Shown here piece after piece: positions 10,889 through 23,400 of a stretch of DNA of 64,000 nucleotides. The position numbers and the translations under genes were made by a program. Origin of the DNA: Symbiodinium sp. CCMP2592 (lineage: Eukaryota > Sar > Dinophyceae > Suessiales > Symbiodiniaceae); contig CAJNDT010003257.1 of assembly GCA_905221615.1 (NCBI GenBank), positions 186,001-250,000 of the forward strand. The letters run 5' to 3'. Under the pieces are notes generated by a model. That model did not search any database and had not been told where the DNA came from. It worked only from the letters and a program-made list of their open reading frames with translations. How positions within the stretch are numbered: the first letter of the stretch is position 1; the number at the start of each line of letters is the position of its first letter.

Positions 10889-12782
10889 ATAAGACGGAAG
10901 CGATCCTGTCAGGATCGGCTTGCCAGCACGCTGGCAGTTCTGCGATGTGCTAGGCTGGCAGGGGTTGCGTGCGATGCCGGCTACCCGATTTGCTTGGTGC
11001 TCAGCCCAGGCATGTCATAGCAATGCCAAAGCACTGGCTTGCCTTTAAAAGTTTGTAAATTGCGCTCACAATTGCATTGCACGTTACCTATGTAATCTGT
11101 GGTCGTGCCACTGCAGATCTGCACCCCCTCACACGTGCTAGCTCTCGGCAATCCGAAGCTGCTCTGTATTTCCGAGAAAAATGACACCTGCAGGCCTGGA
11201 CCAGGAGCTGCTTGGCCTGGTGCCACGGCCCGTGGCTGCCTGCGTGCTGCTGTTCCCGTGCTCGGTGCGCCAAGCACTGGGTTGATGTCGTGTCTCACCG
11301 ATGGGGGGGGATGGAGCCTCAGGGTTGCAATGTAGACTACTCGCCATGGTAGTGTGAACAGTTCGTCATCGTCGTCGTCGGCGTCGTTGTCGTAGAAAGA
11401 GTTGGTTTTGCGAGTTTCCGCTTGGCACGTGTTCCTCTTGTTCCAAATGCCACAGCTTTTTCTCGACAGGAGCGCATCTATGCAGCCAGGCGGGAGCAGG
11501 CCTGCGGAGGGGTGGCAGTGTGCGGTTTCAGGCCCATCAAGCTTTCTCGAACAAGGCTTGATTGAAGTTTCGGGTTCAGGTTCCCTTCGAAGCCTCCAGC
11601 TGGGTGTGTGAGCCGTTCCCGAAGACTTGTGACTTGTGACTGTCGGCATTCGGGTTTTAATCGGGCCCCTTCGAGGAGCCTTATCTCCCCCTTAAACGGT
11701 TTCCTTAAGGGTTCCTTCAATCGCTCGTTTCAAGGGTTCCCATCTTCTGCAACCCCAAAGCCTCCAGTATCTTGGACCCCGCTGCCAGGATGCAGCTCTC
11801 AGGGCGGGCGGGTCTTTGCGAGGCCACTGGGGTTCGGTTGCTTTAGAGGGCCCGCTGTGGATCCTAGAATACTGTAAGGGTTCTTCTAAGGGTCTTGTAT
11901 TAACTATAATGAGTTTCTGCACAGGTCAGGGCTGCCATATTGGGTTGCCATCAGGGTCCCTATAAGAGTTGCAAGCAACGCACCCAGACCACAATGAAGT
12001 TCTGTCATGAATGCGACTGTGCCTCACAGTTGTCGTTTCGTTGCGCGATATCAAAACTTTCAACACGATTGTTGGAGAAGCCAAACCCGCGTGCACGTGA
12101 AACTGATGTGTTTGACAAATTGCACCCTGGTTCGGACAGGGGCTTCGCCTTGCCACGAGGACGGTGTGTTCTTTTTGAGACAGGCGCGGCTCCCTGTTGG
12201 AAGGTGGTACTTGCCCTCAGAAAGATAGCCTAGGGTGGTACATGCACCCAGACATGCCCATGTTGAGACATGATGGCTTTTGGTTTTCGAAAGACGTGTC
12301 CTGTCTCCACTGTGCGAGATAACTTGTGCCGGAGTTCTGAGTGCTTGCTCTCATAAAACCTTCTGAGGGGGGGCCCAGAAACAATTCAAGAATACCGGTG
12401 CTTTTGTTAGCCTGGGCACTGTGTTCCACAGCTGCAGGCATTGCGACGGCATCAATTGAGGGCTTTGCATTGCTTCGCAGTAAGCTCCGCTACCACAACG
12501 AAGGCGCCTTAATACTCGGAATATATGTATATATATATACACACTTATATTTATGTGTATATACATATGTTCTAGCATTATGACATTCGAATCTAAGGGG
12601 ATTTTGTGATGAATTATTGCATCCCTGCCCGGGTCCTCCAGGTCATTGGCTTCGGCAATGCATGTGGCACAGTGGCCTGCCTGTGCTGTGGCGGCACTGT
12701 ACCCATCAATTAGAATTAGAAAGAAGCCTCGGCTCGTCGGTGGCACTCCCTCTGTGGTGTTGCTAGGTCCGCTACTTGAAGG
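10889..12782. other. No gene recognised
   Basis: Several short frames on both strands without motifs. There is a small alternating TA/GT tract (about 12520-12570). Confidence 0.35.
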
Positions 12783-12886
12783 CTCAGGGGACTTAGTAAG
12801 TATGGTTATAAGTAGGTTATGGTTAGGATAACCCCACTTAGGGGACTCATAACCCCAGTTATAACCTACTTACCAAGTCCCCTGAT
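12783..12886. mobile_element. ~104 bp MITE-like hairpin element
   Basis: The termini CTCAGGGGACTTAGTAAGTA (12783-12802) and TACTTACCAAGTCCCCTGAT (12867-12886) form a 20-bp inverted repeat with two mismatches. The interior holds further TTATAA and GGGGAC words. No ORF. Confidence 0.65.
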
Positions 12887-13049
12887 CCTCTAAGTAGGTT
12901 TGGGACAACGGGTGGTAGAGATGGGCCTCAGTCTCAGGCATGCGACGTCGAATTCCCGCGACTGGATGTCCCTGGCACAGGATGCACCGCTGGACCCGCT
13001 TCACGGTGTTGGCAGAAGCTCATTTGTGGCCCAAAAGCAACTGATCCAC

Positions 13050-13130
13050 AAATCCAAACCCCAAACATCCTTCAACCCTAAACACCTAACCAAGCAAAGA
13101 GGGCGAGGAAAAACCTAAACCCTAAACCCT
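13050..13130 (-). repeat. Interstitial telomere-like CCCTAAA block
   Basis: Contains CCAAACCCCAAAC, CAACCCTAAACACC and ACCTAAACCCTAAACCC. The last holds two exact CCCTAAA units, matching the TTTAGGG-type telomere repeat of dinoflagellates and plants. Confidence 0.7.
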
Positions 13131-13240
13131 AGATGGAGCGTGGCCGCAGTCATGCAGGAGCGCTTCGTTCAGCTGCAGGCAGCGTCGACGCCCGAACAAC
13201 GAGGCGGCCCTGATGCGGCGTTCATTGACCGATGCAAGAC

Positions 13241-13350
13241 ATACTATAGGGGCCTCATTAATTACCTATACTATTTTGGGGGTTCCTTGTTATGAATATA
13301 ATGGGCCCCAGGGCCCTATTCTAATTATTATTAAGGCCCCTACAGTAGGT
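13241..13350. mobile_element. ~110 bp MITE-like hairpin element
   Basis: The left end TACTATAGGGGCCTCATTAA (from 13242) pairs imperfectly with TTATTAAGGCCCCTACAGTA (to 13348). The core holds GGGCCCCAGGGCCC. It has the same size and architecture as the hairpins at 10.8 and 12.8 kb but unrelated termini. Confidence 0.6.
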
Positions 13351-15599
13351 CCGCCTAGCTGCTTAGTATTCCGGCTGGGGAAGGATATAAATAGATCCTC
13401 AGCATCCTATCTGGCGCAGGCGAGGCGCTGTTGAACGACGCGTCGCTGAGGCTCTTCGACTTGCAGCCAACGCTGTGTGAAGAGAGTTTCCTTGTTGGCT
13501 AACAACTCGACGAAACAGCTGCAGGCAGTGAATGTAGGGATTGATTGCCGAGACTTTTAGTAGTCGAGACAAGCTAAATAGCTTGGGTGTCGGATGTGCA
13601 GCTGCCTGAACCTGGTGAATGTGCTTCTGCTTAAAGTCTTCCGAACCAGCCGTCATTGTGCTAATTATTCATGCTGTGTTGGCGCCCCACACATAGAGAC
13701 TATACATAACTCGACCAGTCCGAGAAAGATGCCAGAGGCAGTCGTCCGAAACGGCCGCAACCTCCGAAGCGGCGAGCCTCGACAGCTATAATGTTCCTGG
13801 ACGGTGCAAGCACTTGTGAACACCCATGAGCCTACATGTTTCAGATGTTACGAACCTATGTCTAGACGTTTTCGTCTCAGGCAGACACGATGTCCAGACC
13901 GTCATGGTCCCCCGTTGGACCACCATTTCGCTGCGTTTACCCGCTCCAGGTGCATGTGCCCACATTGAGGGTTTAGAAGCTTTGCCCGGCATGAACGGGG
14001 TGTTCGGGATATGGATATGGTGCAAGCACAATGAGCCTAGCAAGAGAACGACGTGTCTCGCAGGCAAAACCGCATCATTGAGCTGGTGCTTTGGTCGCAA
14101 TTTCGCAATGTTCCCGATGGGGAGGTTTCTTTCCGTGGATTCGCTATGATGAAGGCGCCGCGTCATCATGGGTTTCGCTTTCAGGCTTTTGCTCCGGACG
14201 GCCTCCATGAGTGACGGCCGCTGAGTACAGCTGGTATCGTGTCATTGGAGGTTACTTGTATGTGCGCTTAACGGTGGTTTGGACATGAAGCCTGCCGCGA
14301 CTGAAAACAGAAGCGTTGCAAAGCATCTTCAACCGTAGATGGGTATCACTTCGCAGAGAATGCCACGAACAAGGACGGCACCAAGCGTGGCCCAGTGGAT
14401 CACGGGCCCACCAGCGAGGCTGGCGATTCGATAGATGACGCTACTTTGGGTTCTCTTCTTACACAGCAGCGCAGAATGTCCACGAAGTCGCGGTCTAAGC
14501 GACAGGCTCGCAGAGTCCAGCCAGATGTGCCCAGATCATTACCAGAACACCAAAAGTCAGCGCGTGCATCAGTCGATTTTGGTGAGAATGAACGTATGGC
14601 GAGTATATACTCGTGCGTATGCGCTTTGTTTTTATTCATGTGCCTATCCTATCTTTAGGGCTCCTGTAACCATCCGCCCGTCCTCGCCATAGATCATCTC
14701 CTGCTCTTGTGCACTCAACATACAGACCCCGACAGACATACTGACGTTCTTGCAAAAGCATACAGTCCGGAGAGGTCACATGAACCTCCCCCCCAGGGCA
14801 CCAGGGGCACAGTCAGAACTTCATAGTGCTGACCTCCATTCTAGGGCTGACTATTGGTGGGTCGTGGTGTCAATACTGACATATTTTGACTGGAGAGACC
14901 ACATGAGCCTCTCCCTCGAAGCACCATGGGACAGTCAGAACATACCTGCTCCCTTAGTACCTGGCTGGCCGGCTACTGTTGGGTCTCCATGCCTACCTTG
15001 TGCGAGTGTGTGAGTCGAAACTCCAAGCTTGAAAGTCTGAACCTTCAAACCCTTGAACAGCTCTGCACCTCAAAGAAACAGACCCTGAAAACCCTAAATT
15101 CGAAGAGTTTCCATGACCCAGTCCCTACTAAAGGCCCGAAAGCCCCACTCTCGAACCTCAAATCGCCGTGGAGGCCAGCTTCCTGGAAGATGTAGCAGCC
15201 GCAGTCAAGCGAAACTTCATGGACGTCGAGCCGGACCCTGCTTGCTACAAGGGGTCTACAAGAAAGGGTTCTAAGTACAATGGGGTTGAGGGTTTTTTTT
15301 GGGACCTCGGGTTCTACAAGCGCTCTGTATACAGGCCACCATTGGGGATATTGGGGTGACTATGGGGGTTCTATATAGGAGGCTTACGGCTCACTAACGG
15401 TTACTGCAGATCTTTCCCTGCATCCTACATCCCCAACCCTACATCCTAAGCAGCGCTGCAGAAAAGCAGGATTTGTTGGACTTCTCGCTGCTTGCGCTCG
15501 CTGCAACCACTGAGGGCTAAGAGGAAGTTGCCAGGGCGGAGAAGTACAGAAACATCAGTCAACTCGATAGTTATGCAGTTATGCATGCTTCTTTGTCCG
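13351..15599. other. No gene recognised
   Basis: Short frames only. A decayed TTGGGG/CTATAGGG-like stretch (15240-15380) has no clear boundaries. Confidence 0.35.
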
Positions 15600-16206
15600 T
15601 ATGTGCATGTATGTATGTGTGTATGTATGCATGTAAGCAGGGAGGTATATGTATGTAAATGAAATATAATGTAGTATATTTCGATTCAGGTCATGTAATG
15701 ACATGTAATGTCATGCAATGAAATATCATGAAGTTTTACGAAATGTTATGAGATGTACTGAAGTGACATGTCATGAAACGTAATAATATGTAGTGCAATG
15801 CAATGCAACGTAATGTGCTGTAATGCCGGTAATGCAATGTATGTGTGTATGTATGTATGTATGGCATGGTACACGGTACGTGGTACATGGTTCATGGTAC
15901 ATGGTACACGGTACACACGGTACACGGTACACGCGGTACACGGTGCATGGTGCATGGTGCATGCTGCATGGTGCATGGTACATGGTGCATGGTGCATGGT
16001 GCGCGGTGCATGGTACATGGTGCATGGTGCATGGTGCGCGGTGCACGGTGCATGTATGTATGTATGTATGCATCCTTGTGGTTTTTGTACCTGTATGGCA
16101 TGGTTGCTTGTAGCTGTACTAAGCACACAAGCAAAAAGCATGCACATATAATAGTAGGTAACAGCTGTGGTTAGAAGATAATGGCACACACACACACACA
16201 CACACC
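15600..16206. repeat. Compound microsatellite: ATGT, ATGnnATG, GCATGGT/ACGGTAC and CA repeats
   Basis: Successive zones are GTATGTATG (15600-15650), degenerate ATGTAATG words (15660-15845), then a GGTACACGGTAC / GGTGCATGGTGCATGGTAC array (about 15870-16050), GTATGTATG again, and a pure (CA)n at about 16182-16204. Cys/His/Met-rich frames across it are repeat translations. Confidence 0.9.
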
Positions 16207-17789
16207 CGATGTGTAAAGACATATGGGGACTTAATGAGAAAATACATACCCAGTAAGACAGGCATTTATATACATACATGCGAAGATGCCTCGCACTTTT
16301 CCGCTAGATGCCGTGTAGATGAGACTGGCGTTCTCATCTCGGACAGATTCGCCGTGCGACCTCCTGACAAAAGCCAGCTCTGAAAGTGCTGTCGCCCAAG
16401 CGTCGGATGTCCCGGAAGCCTAAAATCTCTAGCCCCTGACGCTTAAAACTGAATGCCCCAGCCCTACATTTCCGAACCTGACCGCACCTCCCAGCAATCT
16501 TGAAGGCCGAACCTCGTCACAGAAGGGGTCTGAACAAATTGGTCTCAGCAATTACAAGTATTTTCTTAGTCTTATAGTCTCCAATGTTTAGTTATCGTGT
16601 CATGTACACCAAAGCCCCAGTCCTTTAGTAAGCCCCTTTGTCAGAAACTTGTCTTGCTTATTATTGTACAACTGGCGCCACCACAAAACCTTGCGCCTCA
16701 ACCCCGAACCTCGCAAGACAGGAAAGTGTACTAAGCCCGACCGGCAAGCGCTAGGCCCTGCTTGATGGCTGAAGAGCAAGCCCTTCGAAACTCAAGCTCC
16801 CACTGTCAAAGCTTGGAAACGACACTACACACTATGTCGACGTAATTTGCGTCGAAGCCTTTGCGGTTGTATGGCTTCAACGAAATAGGCCTAGATGCCA
16901 GAGGGCTTGGAGCCCATGCTACAGCCCCTACAGTAAACGGCATATTACGAACCGAAGACCCGCGCATTGTGCTCTGATCGGTTTGTGATCGCTGAATGGG
17001 GAAACGTCTCAGGGACTGTATGGGGCAGGGTTTGACAAGAATTTGAGAGTTTACGCGGACGCAGCTCACACCAAAGCAGGAAAATACTGCTTCAGTCGTA
17101 CATTTGTTGATAGCTCGTGACTGTTGATGATTCCTGGCCAACGCTTTCGTTCTTTCCAGCTGTGTCATCGGGTGTGGGCTTCGCCCCCAAACAATAAAGG
17201 GCAGAAGAGAGCCATAACTTTCGTGCCCCTCTGGATTTAGGCATCCCCAAACCCGTATCCCTGAAGCGGCAAGGTCTGCTCTTCTTCTTCATCGCTTTCG
17301 TTGGCAGCACCACCGGCCTGTTTCCAACCCCACATCCCGGATCCCTCCTGCAGGACTTGAAGACATCAGGGCGAAAGCACAGGGAAGCAAGACAGACTTG
17401 TCTATGCTGATGTTTCTGGCATGGGATGCAAGTGTGTAGGTACCACTTCTCTTTGACCGGTGCCGTGATTGCCTGGATGTTGCGCTCTGTGCTTTCCGAT
17501 GCAGCTGAAAGCCCCGGTACCAAGGATCAGAAACCTTAAACTGGACCTAACAATGGCTTGGCTCAATCTTGGCCTCGATCTTTGAGAGCAAGGCAGAATC
17601 GACCCGAAGCCTTGGTTGCTCAAAAGCCCCCTTTGAAAAACAGCAGATGCGCTGAGGTTCCTCCCTCGCACGGTGCAAATTTGCCCTATACAGCTCGAAC
17701 ACTAAACATCATCACCAAAACACTCCATCCTTTGCAGACCCCCTGCCAAAATCAGAAAGTACTAAGCCAAATAACCCCGAATCACCACG
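16207..17789. other. No gene recognised upstream of the aspartic protease
   Basis: A 143-codon minus-strand frame (17092-17523) with scattered cysteines has no motif I recognise. No relict spliced-leader sequence was found directly upstream of the protease start. Confidence 0.35.
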
Positions 17790-19445
17790 ATGCGCCGTCG
17801 ACGTGGCCTTGCCGTGATTGCGGCGATTCTGGCGCTGGGTGCTGGTTCTGCCTGGTTGACGTGGCAGGAGAGCACTCCCGGACCATCCGAGGGAGGGAAA
17901 CAGCTCTCAGGGCGGCGGCAGGCACTCTCCACCGCCACAGTTGGGGCAGCGAGCTTGACCGAGGCAGCCGAGGCAGCAGAGGTCGAGACCGAGCAGCCTT
18001 TGACCTACTGTGGGGGTGGCTTCTGCACTTCCTTTAGCCTCGGTGGCCGACAATTCCGTGGAGTGGTGGACACCGGCAGTCCGTTTCTGCTGGTCAGCAC
18101 GTGCGACGATGGACGAGGAGCTCCTGGCAGGAGTTGCAGTTCCTATTGCAGTGCTTGGGGCTGCACGACAGCTGCCAAAGGGCGTCCATCTGGTCTGGAA
18201 GATACCGATGAGGTTTTTGCCGCGGGCATGGCGAGAGTAAGCTGGCGGAAGGATTCCCTGGAGCTGGGAGGTCGGCCTTTTGGGTCCATTACTTACGGCG
18301 TGATGCTCGAGGTGGAGTCCTACGGTGGCAATGGCGGTGGCGCTTTTTTGGGCCTCGTCCGAGATCGCCAAGCCAGGATTCGGCCGACTCTCATGGGGCA
18401 AACGGATGTTAGGACGCTGTCCATCGACCTCCGTCCTGGTGAGGAGCGCCTTTCGTTCTCACGGGCAGCCCCCCCTTTGCAGGGAGAAGGGGCCGTGGTG
18501 CCACTTGTGGACCTTCGGGGTTCCGGTGCGGCCGTGCGGTACTATGCAGCTGAGATTGCTGCTTTCAATGTGGGTGGCAAGCCTTTGGAAGTTGACGGTC
18601 CCCTGGTAGCGGTGCTGGACACGGGAACCACAGGGCTTGGGCTGCCCTCCGCACTTTTCGCGCGCTACGACGCGCAGCGGCGTGAACGGGCCGAGGAGCT
18701 TGGCCTCAAAGCAGGGCAGGCTGTTGAGATTCTGCTCAAAGCAGCAGATGGAGGTGTGCTGCCTCTGAACTTGCGCCAAGGCAGACAAGCATCCTATGAA
18801 TCGGACCGCTTCGACATCGTCACGGCGATACCCGAGCCCCCAGGCATCGCTCCGGATGCTTTGGCGCTTTGGACGGGAGATCCTGTGGGTGCCAAGCGCC
18901 TGACGCTGCGCGAAGGCGAGGTGGTTGCCGAGGCGGAAGTGCGGACGTCTCAGCGCGGCTGGGTGCAGGCAGACCGGCCGGTGAGCCAAGGAGACCGCTT
19001 CTTGGTTCGATTGGTTGGGCGGATGGCGGGGCGCCGGGCCATGGATGCGGCCGTTGGCCTTGCACCGCGTGGCTCTCGCCTCACAGCCGAGGAGGCGGTA
19101 GCGTTTCCAGGCGAACTGCAGTCCGGTGATCTCGTTGAGTGCTTGCTTTCAGACGACGGATCAGGGCGGGTGCTGTGGCGAATCAACGGTGGCAAGGCCG
19201 TCTATTCGGAACCCTTCGAAACAGCACGTAACGTGTACCCAACCGTCGAGCTGGGCCCTGGCGCCGGCTCTGTGGAGCTCCTCTCGGCGCCCGCAGGCAA
19301 CGCCTTCGATGAGGGTTTGGGGCGCTGGGCGCGGCCTCCCTCTGAGGCGAGGTCTCGACCTACGGTTCTCTTCCTCGGCCTCGGCTTCCTGTTGGGGCGG
19401 AAGCTGAGTATCGACACTGTGGCCAACCGCGCTGTCTTCATGTGA
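17790..19445 (+). CDS. Pepsin-family (A1) aspartic protease with an NHR/SPRY-like insert
   Basis: An intronless ORF of 551 codons from an ATG in CACGATGC. Residues 1-24 are RRRR followed by a hydrophobic stretch, which fits a type II signal anchor or secretory signal. The first catalytic motif is VDTGS (Asp94) after GGGFCTSFSLGGRQF. The second is LDTGTTG (Asp277). The C-terminus (FLGLGFLLGRKLSIDTVANR) matches the pepsin closing strand pair. Family knowledge: two-lobed endopeptidase, usually in the secretory or vacuolar route. The oddity is about 155 extra residues (about 350-505) inside the C-terminal lobe: RGWVQADRPVSQGDRFLVRL, VGLAPRGSRL, GDLVECLLSDDGSGRV, RINGG and YPTVELG follow the order of Neuralized/SPRY domains. 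Without the insert, the distance from the second DTG to the end is about 110 residues, normal for the family. Substrate and location are unknown. The lack of introns could reflect retroposition. Confidence 0.9.
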   Translation: MRRRRGLAVIAAILALGAGSAWLTWQESTPGPSEGGKQLSGRRQALSTATVGAASLTEAAEAAEVETEQPLTYCGGGFCTSFSLGGRQFRGVVDTGSPFLLVSTCDDGRGAPGRSCSSYCSAWGCTTAAKGRPSGLEDTDEVFAAGMARVSWRKDSLELGGRPFGSITYGVMLEVESYGGNGGGAFLGLVRDRQARIRPTLMGQTDVRTLSIDLRPGEERLSFSRAAPPLQGEGAVVPLVDLRGSGAAVRYYAAEIAAFNVGGKPLEVDGPLVAVLDTGTTGLGLPSALFARYDAQRRERAEELGLKAGQAVEILLKAADGGVLPLNLRQGRQASYESDRFDIVTAIPEPPGIAPDALALWTGDPVGAKRLTLREGEVVAEAEVRTSQRGWVQADRPVSQGDRFLVRLVGRMAGRRAMDAAVGLAPRGSRLTAEEAVAFPGELQSGDLVECLLSDDGSGRVLWRINGGKAVYSEPFETARNVYPTVELGPGAGSVELLSAPAGNAFDEGLGRWARPPSEARSRPTVLFLGLGFLLGRKLSIDTVANRAVFM

Positions 19446-20479
19446 GGTCAGTCGGAGCCTGCTGTGCAGAATATTCTCTTCGCATCGCTTGCTGAAAGTT
19501 TCTTGCAGTTCTGATCGGGCTTTGTACGCATCTGAAGCTTTTCACATGACCCACAGTTGCCACACCTACAGTGAGTGTAGTGTCCTCTGCTGGAGTGCTT
19601 TTGATGTCCTGGTTGGGGATAGTGTTGTTGGGAGAAAGCAGCACGACAAAGTCTGTCATCAAGGAAGTGTAAGTCATGTGGCACTTTTCGCTGCTGCGCG
19701 TTTTTCTTTCACTGGTAGTCTTGTTGCTGCAGTGTCGCGTGCCTCACTCTGTCCCCGAATCGTGAGACCTCATCGGGCAGCGTAATCCCATCTTGTCGAA
19801 GAACCCGAGCAAGGCATGCACAATGACCAACACGAAGCGGCGTTTTCGGACCCTTCAAGTGGCCAGGTTCTGTCGCCGCCCTGGAGCCCAATGAATTCGG
19901 CCTGACAAAGCATCCTGGCCATGTCTTTGGCCCTGTCTCCACCCAGACAGGTGACGTTTTTGGTGACTTGCGGGGTATTCGTTTGAAGTGATGTCGGGGA
20001 GTTGAGGCGGTTTCGGGTCCAGAGTTGCTTAAGGCGTTTCTGGTAGATAGTTTCATGCAAGATCCCTTGATGTTGCCTGCCGTCCCAGGAACGTGGTATC
20101 AGGCTCCATTGCTCCGCATGCCAAGCGCTCGGCAGCCGATTGCGGAATTGTAGGGTCCAGGCTTTAGGTTTCGGGGCGACGCCTTGTGGTGTCTTCAGTT
20201 TCATGTTTCGGCTTTCGGATTTCTGTGTTTCGGTTTTGGGGTTCGATCCCAGCCCGGCACCCTGCGCTCCTGAGGTCTTGAGAGGCGGCCTTCACATACT
20301 GGGCCCCCTGAGGACGCAGCTCTCCATGGCTGGAAGTTAGATTTTCTGAAGCTCCAGTCGGTCGCAGAGTCTTTTGTGGGATAGTTTCGGGCTTGCGCCC
20401 TGGAAGCTTTGAGGTTGAAAGCTTTGCTCCAGCTTTGGTGGGAGGTTTGTTGGAGGTCTTGTTGGGTCGGCTCGGGTCG
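19446..20479. other. No gene recognised
   Basis: 3' flank of the protease and approach to the satellite array. No supported feature. Confidence 0.4.
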
Positions 20480-23400
20480 CAGCTGATTCGTGGTAGTGAT
20501 GCTCGGCTTGTGTGCTGCTTTGGGCTGCTGTGTCGCACCTGGCACTTGTGATGCTCGGCCTTAGCACTGTTGGGCAACATTGTCGCACTGGCGCACCGGA
20601 TTCTCGGCTTTTGCATTGATTGATGCTCATGATGCGCGGCTTCTGTCCCGGGTGACTCTTGTGCTGCGCGGCTTTTGCTAGGCTTTGGGGTGCAGCTGAT
20701 GCCCATGATGTGCGCTGACTTTTGTGCTGCTCGGCTTTTGCTGAGCTTTGGTGCAACTGATGCTCATGATGCGCGGCTTCTGTCCCGGGTCAGTCTTGTG
20801 CTGCGCGGCTTTTGCTGGGCTTTGGGGTGCAGCTGATGCCCAGCTGATGCCCATGATGTGCGCTGACTTTTGTGCTGCTCGGATTTTGCTGAGCTTTGGT
20901 GCAACTGATGCTCATGATGCGCGGCTTCTGTCCCGGGTGAGTCTTGTGCTGCGCGGCTTTTGCTGGGCTTTGGGGTGCAGCTGATGCCCAGCTGATGCCC
21001 ATGATGTGCGCTGACTTTTGTGCTGCTCGGCTTTTGCTGAGCTTTGGTGCAACTGATGCTCATGATGCTTGGCTTCTGTCCCGGGTGACTCTTGTTTTGG
21101 GCGGCTTTTGCTAGGCTTTGGGGTGCGGCTGATGCTGATGATGCGCGCTGACTTTTTGTGCTGCTCAGCTTTTGCTAAGCTTTGGTGCGGCTGATGCTCA
21201 TGATGCGCGGCTTCTGTCCCGGGTGACTCTTGTGCTGCGCGGCTTTTGCTAGGCTTTGGGGTGCGGCTGATGCCCAGCTGATGCCCATGATGTGCGCTGA
21301 CTTTTGTGCTGCTCGGCTTTTGGTAAGCTTTGGTGCAGCTGATGCTCATGATGCTTGGCTTCTGTCCCGGGTGACTCTTGTGCTGCGCGGCTTTTGCTAG
21401 GCTTTGGGGTGCGGCTGATGCTGATGATGCGCGCTGACTTTTTGTGCTGCTCAGCTTTTGCTAAGCTTTGGTGCGGCTGATGCTCATGATGCGCGGCTTC
21501 TGTCCCGGGTGACTCTTGTGCTGCGCGGCTTTTGCTAGGCTTTGGGGTGCGGCTGATGCTGATGATGCATGCTGACTTTTTGTGCTGCTCGGCTTTTGCT
21601 AAGCCTTGGTGCGGCTGATACTCATGATGCGCGGCTTCTGTCCCGGGTGACTTTTGTGCTGCGTGGCTTGTGCTAGGCTTTGTGGTGCGGCTGATGCTGA
21701 TGATGTGCGCTGACTTTTTGTGCTGCTAGGCTTTTGCTAAGCTTTGGTGCGGCTGATGCTCATGATGCGCGGCTTCTGTACCGGGTGACTCTTGTGCTGT
21801 GCGGCTTTTGCTAGGCTTTGGGGTGTGGCTGATGCTGATGATGCGCCCTTTTTGTGCTGCTCGGCTTTTGCGCTAAGCTTTGGTGCGGCTGATGCTCATG
21901 ATGCGCGGCTTCTGTCCTGGGTGACTCTTGTGCTGCGCGGCTTTTGCTAGGCTTTGCGGTGCGGCTGATGCTGATGATGCGCGCTAACGTTTTGTGCTGC
22001 TCGGCTTTCGCGCTAAGCTTTGGTGCGGCTGATGCTCATGATGCGCGGCTTCTGTCCCGGGTGACTCTTGTGCTGCACGGCTTTTGCTAGGCTTTGGGGT
22101 GCGGCTGATGCTGATGATGCGCGCTGACGTTTTGTGCTGCTCGGCTCTTGCTATAAGCTTTGGTGCGGCTGATGCTCATGATGCACGGCTTCTGTCCCGG
22201 GTGACTTTTGTGCTCTGCGGCTTGTGCTAGGGTTTGTGGTGCGGCTGATGCTGATGATGTGCGCTGACCTTTTGTGCTGCTCGGCTTTTTGCTAAGCTTT
22301 GGTGCGGCTGATGCTCGTGATGCGCGGCTTGTGTCGCGGCTGATGCCCATGATGTGCGCTCACCTTTTGTGCTGCTCGGCTTTTGCGAATGTTTGGTGCG
22401 GCTGATGCTCATGATGCGCGGCTTCTGTCCCGGGTGACTCTTTTGCTGCGCGGCTTTTGCTAAGCTTTGGTGCGGCTGATGCTCATGATGCGCGCTGACG
22501 TTTTGTGCTTCTCAGCTTTTGCTTAGCTTTGGTGCGGCTGATGCTCATGATGCGCGGCTTGTGTCCCGGGTGCCTCTTTTGCTGCGCAGCTTTTGCTAGG
22601 CTTTGGGGTGCGGCTGATGCTGATGATGAGCGCTGACGTTTTGTGCTTCTCGGCTGTTGCTAAGCTTTGGTGCAGCTGATGCTCATGATGCGCGGCTTCT
22701 GTCCCGGGTGACTCTGGTGCTGCACGGCTTTTGCTAGGCTTTGGGGTGCGGCTGATGCTGATGATGCGCGCTGACTTTTTGTGCTGCTCGGCTTTGACTA
22801 TAAGTTTTGGTGCGGCTGATGCTCATGATGCGCGGCTTGTGTCCCGGGTGACTTTTGTGCTGCTCGACTTTCGCTAGGCTTTGGTGCGACTGACGCTCAT
22901 GATGCGCGCTGACTTTGTGCTGCTCGGCTTTTGCCAAGCCTTGGTGCGGCTGATGCCCATGATGCATGGCTACTGTCCTGGCTGACTCTTGTGCTGCACG
23001 GCCTTTGCTTGTATTTGGTGCGGCTGATGCTCATGATGCGCGGCTTCTGTCCCGGGTGACTCTTGTGCTGCGCGGCTTTTGCTAGGCTTTGGGGTGCGGC
23101 TGATGCCCATGATGTGTGCTGACTTTTGTGGCTTTGGTGCGGCTGATGCTCATAATGCGCGGCTCCTGGCGCAGCTAACTGTCGTGCGGCTGATGCTCAT
23201 GATGTGCGCTCACTTTTCTGTCTTGCTCGGCTTTTGCCAAGCTTTGGTGCAGCTGATGCTCATGATGCGTGGCTCCTGTCCCTGCTCATGATGCGCGCTG
23301 ACTTTTGTGCTGCTCGGCTCTTGCTAAGCTTTGGTGCGGCTGATGCCCATGATGCATGGCTACTGTTCCCCGCTGACTCTTTTGCTGCACGGCTTTTGCT

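Noticed and set aside
15746-16279. Cys/His-rich ORFs
   Set aside because: They are translations of tetranucleotide and GCATGGT-type microsatellites.
17092-17523. 143-codon minus-strand cysteine-containing ORF
   Set aside because: The cysteine spacing fits no family I recognise, and there is no splice or conservation support.
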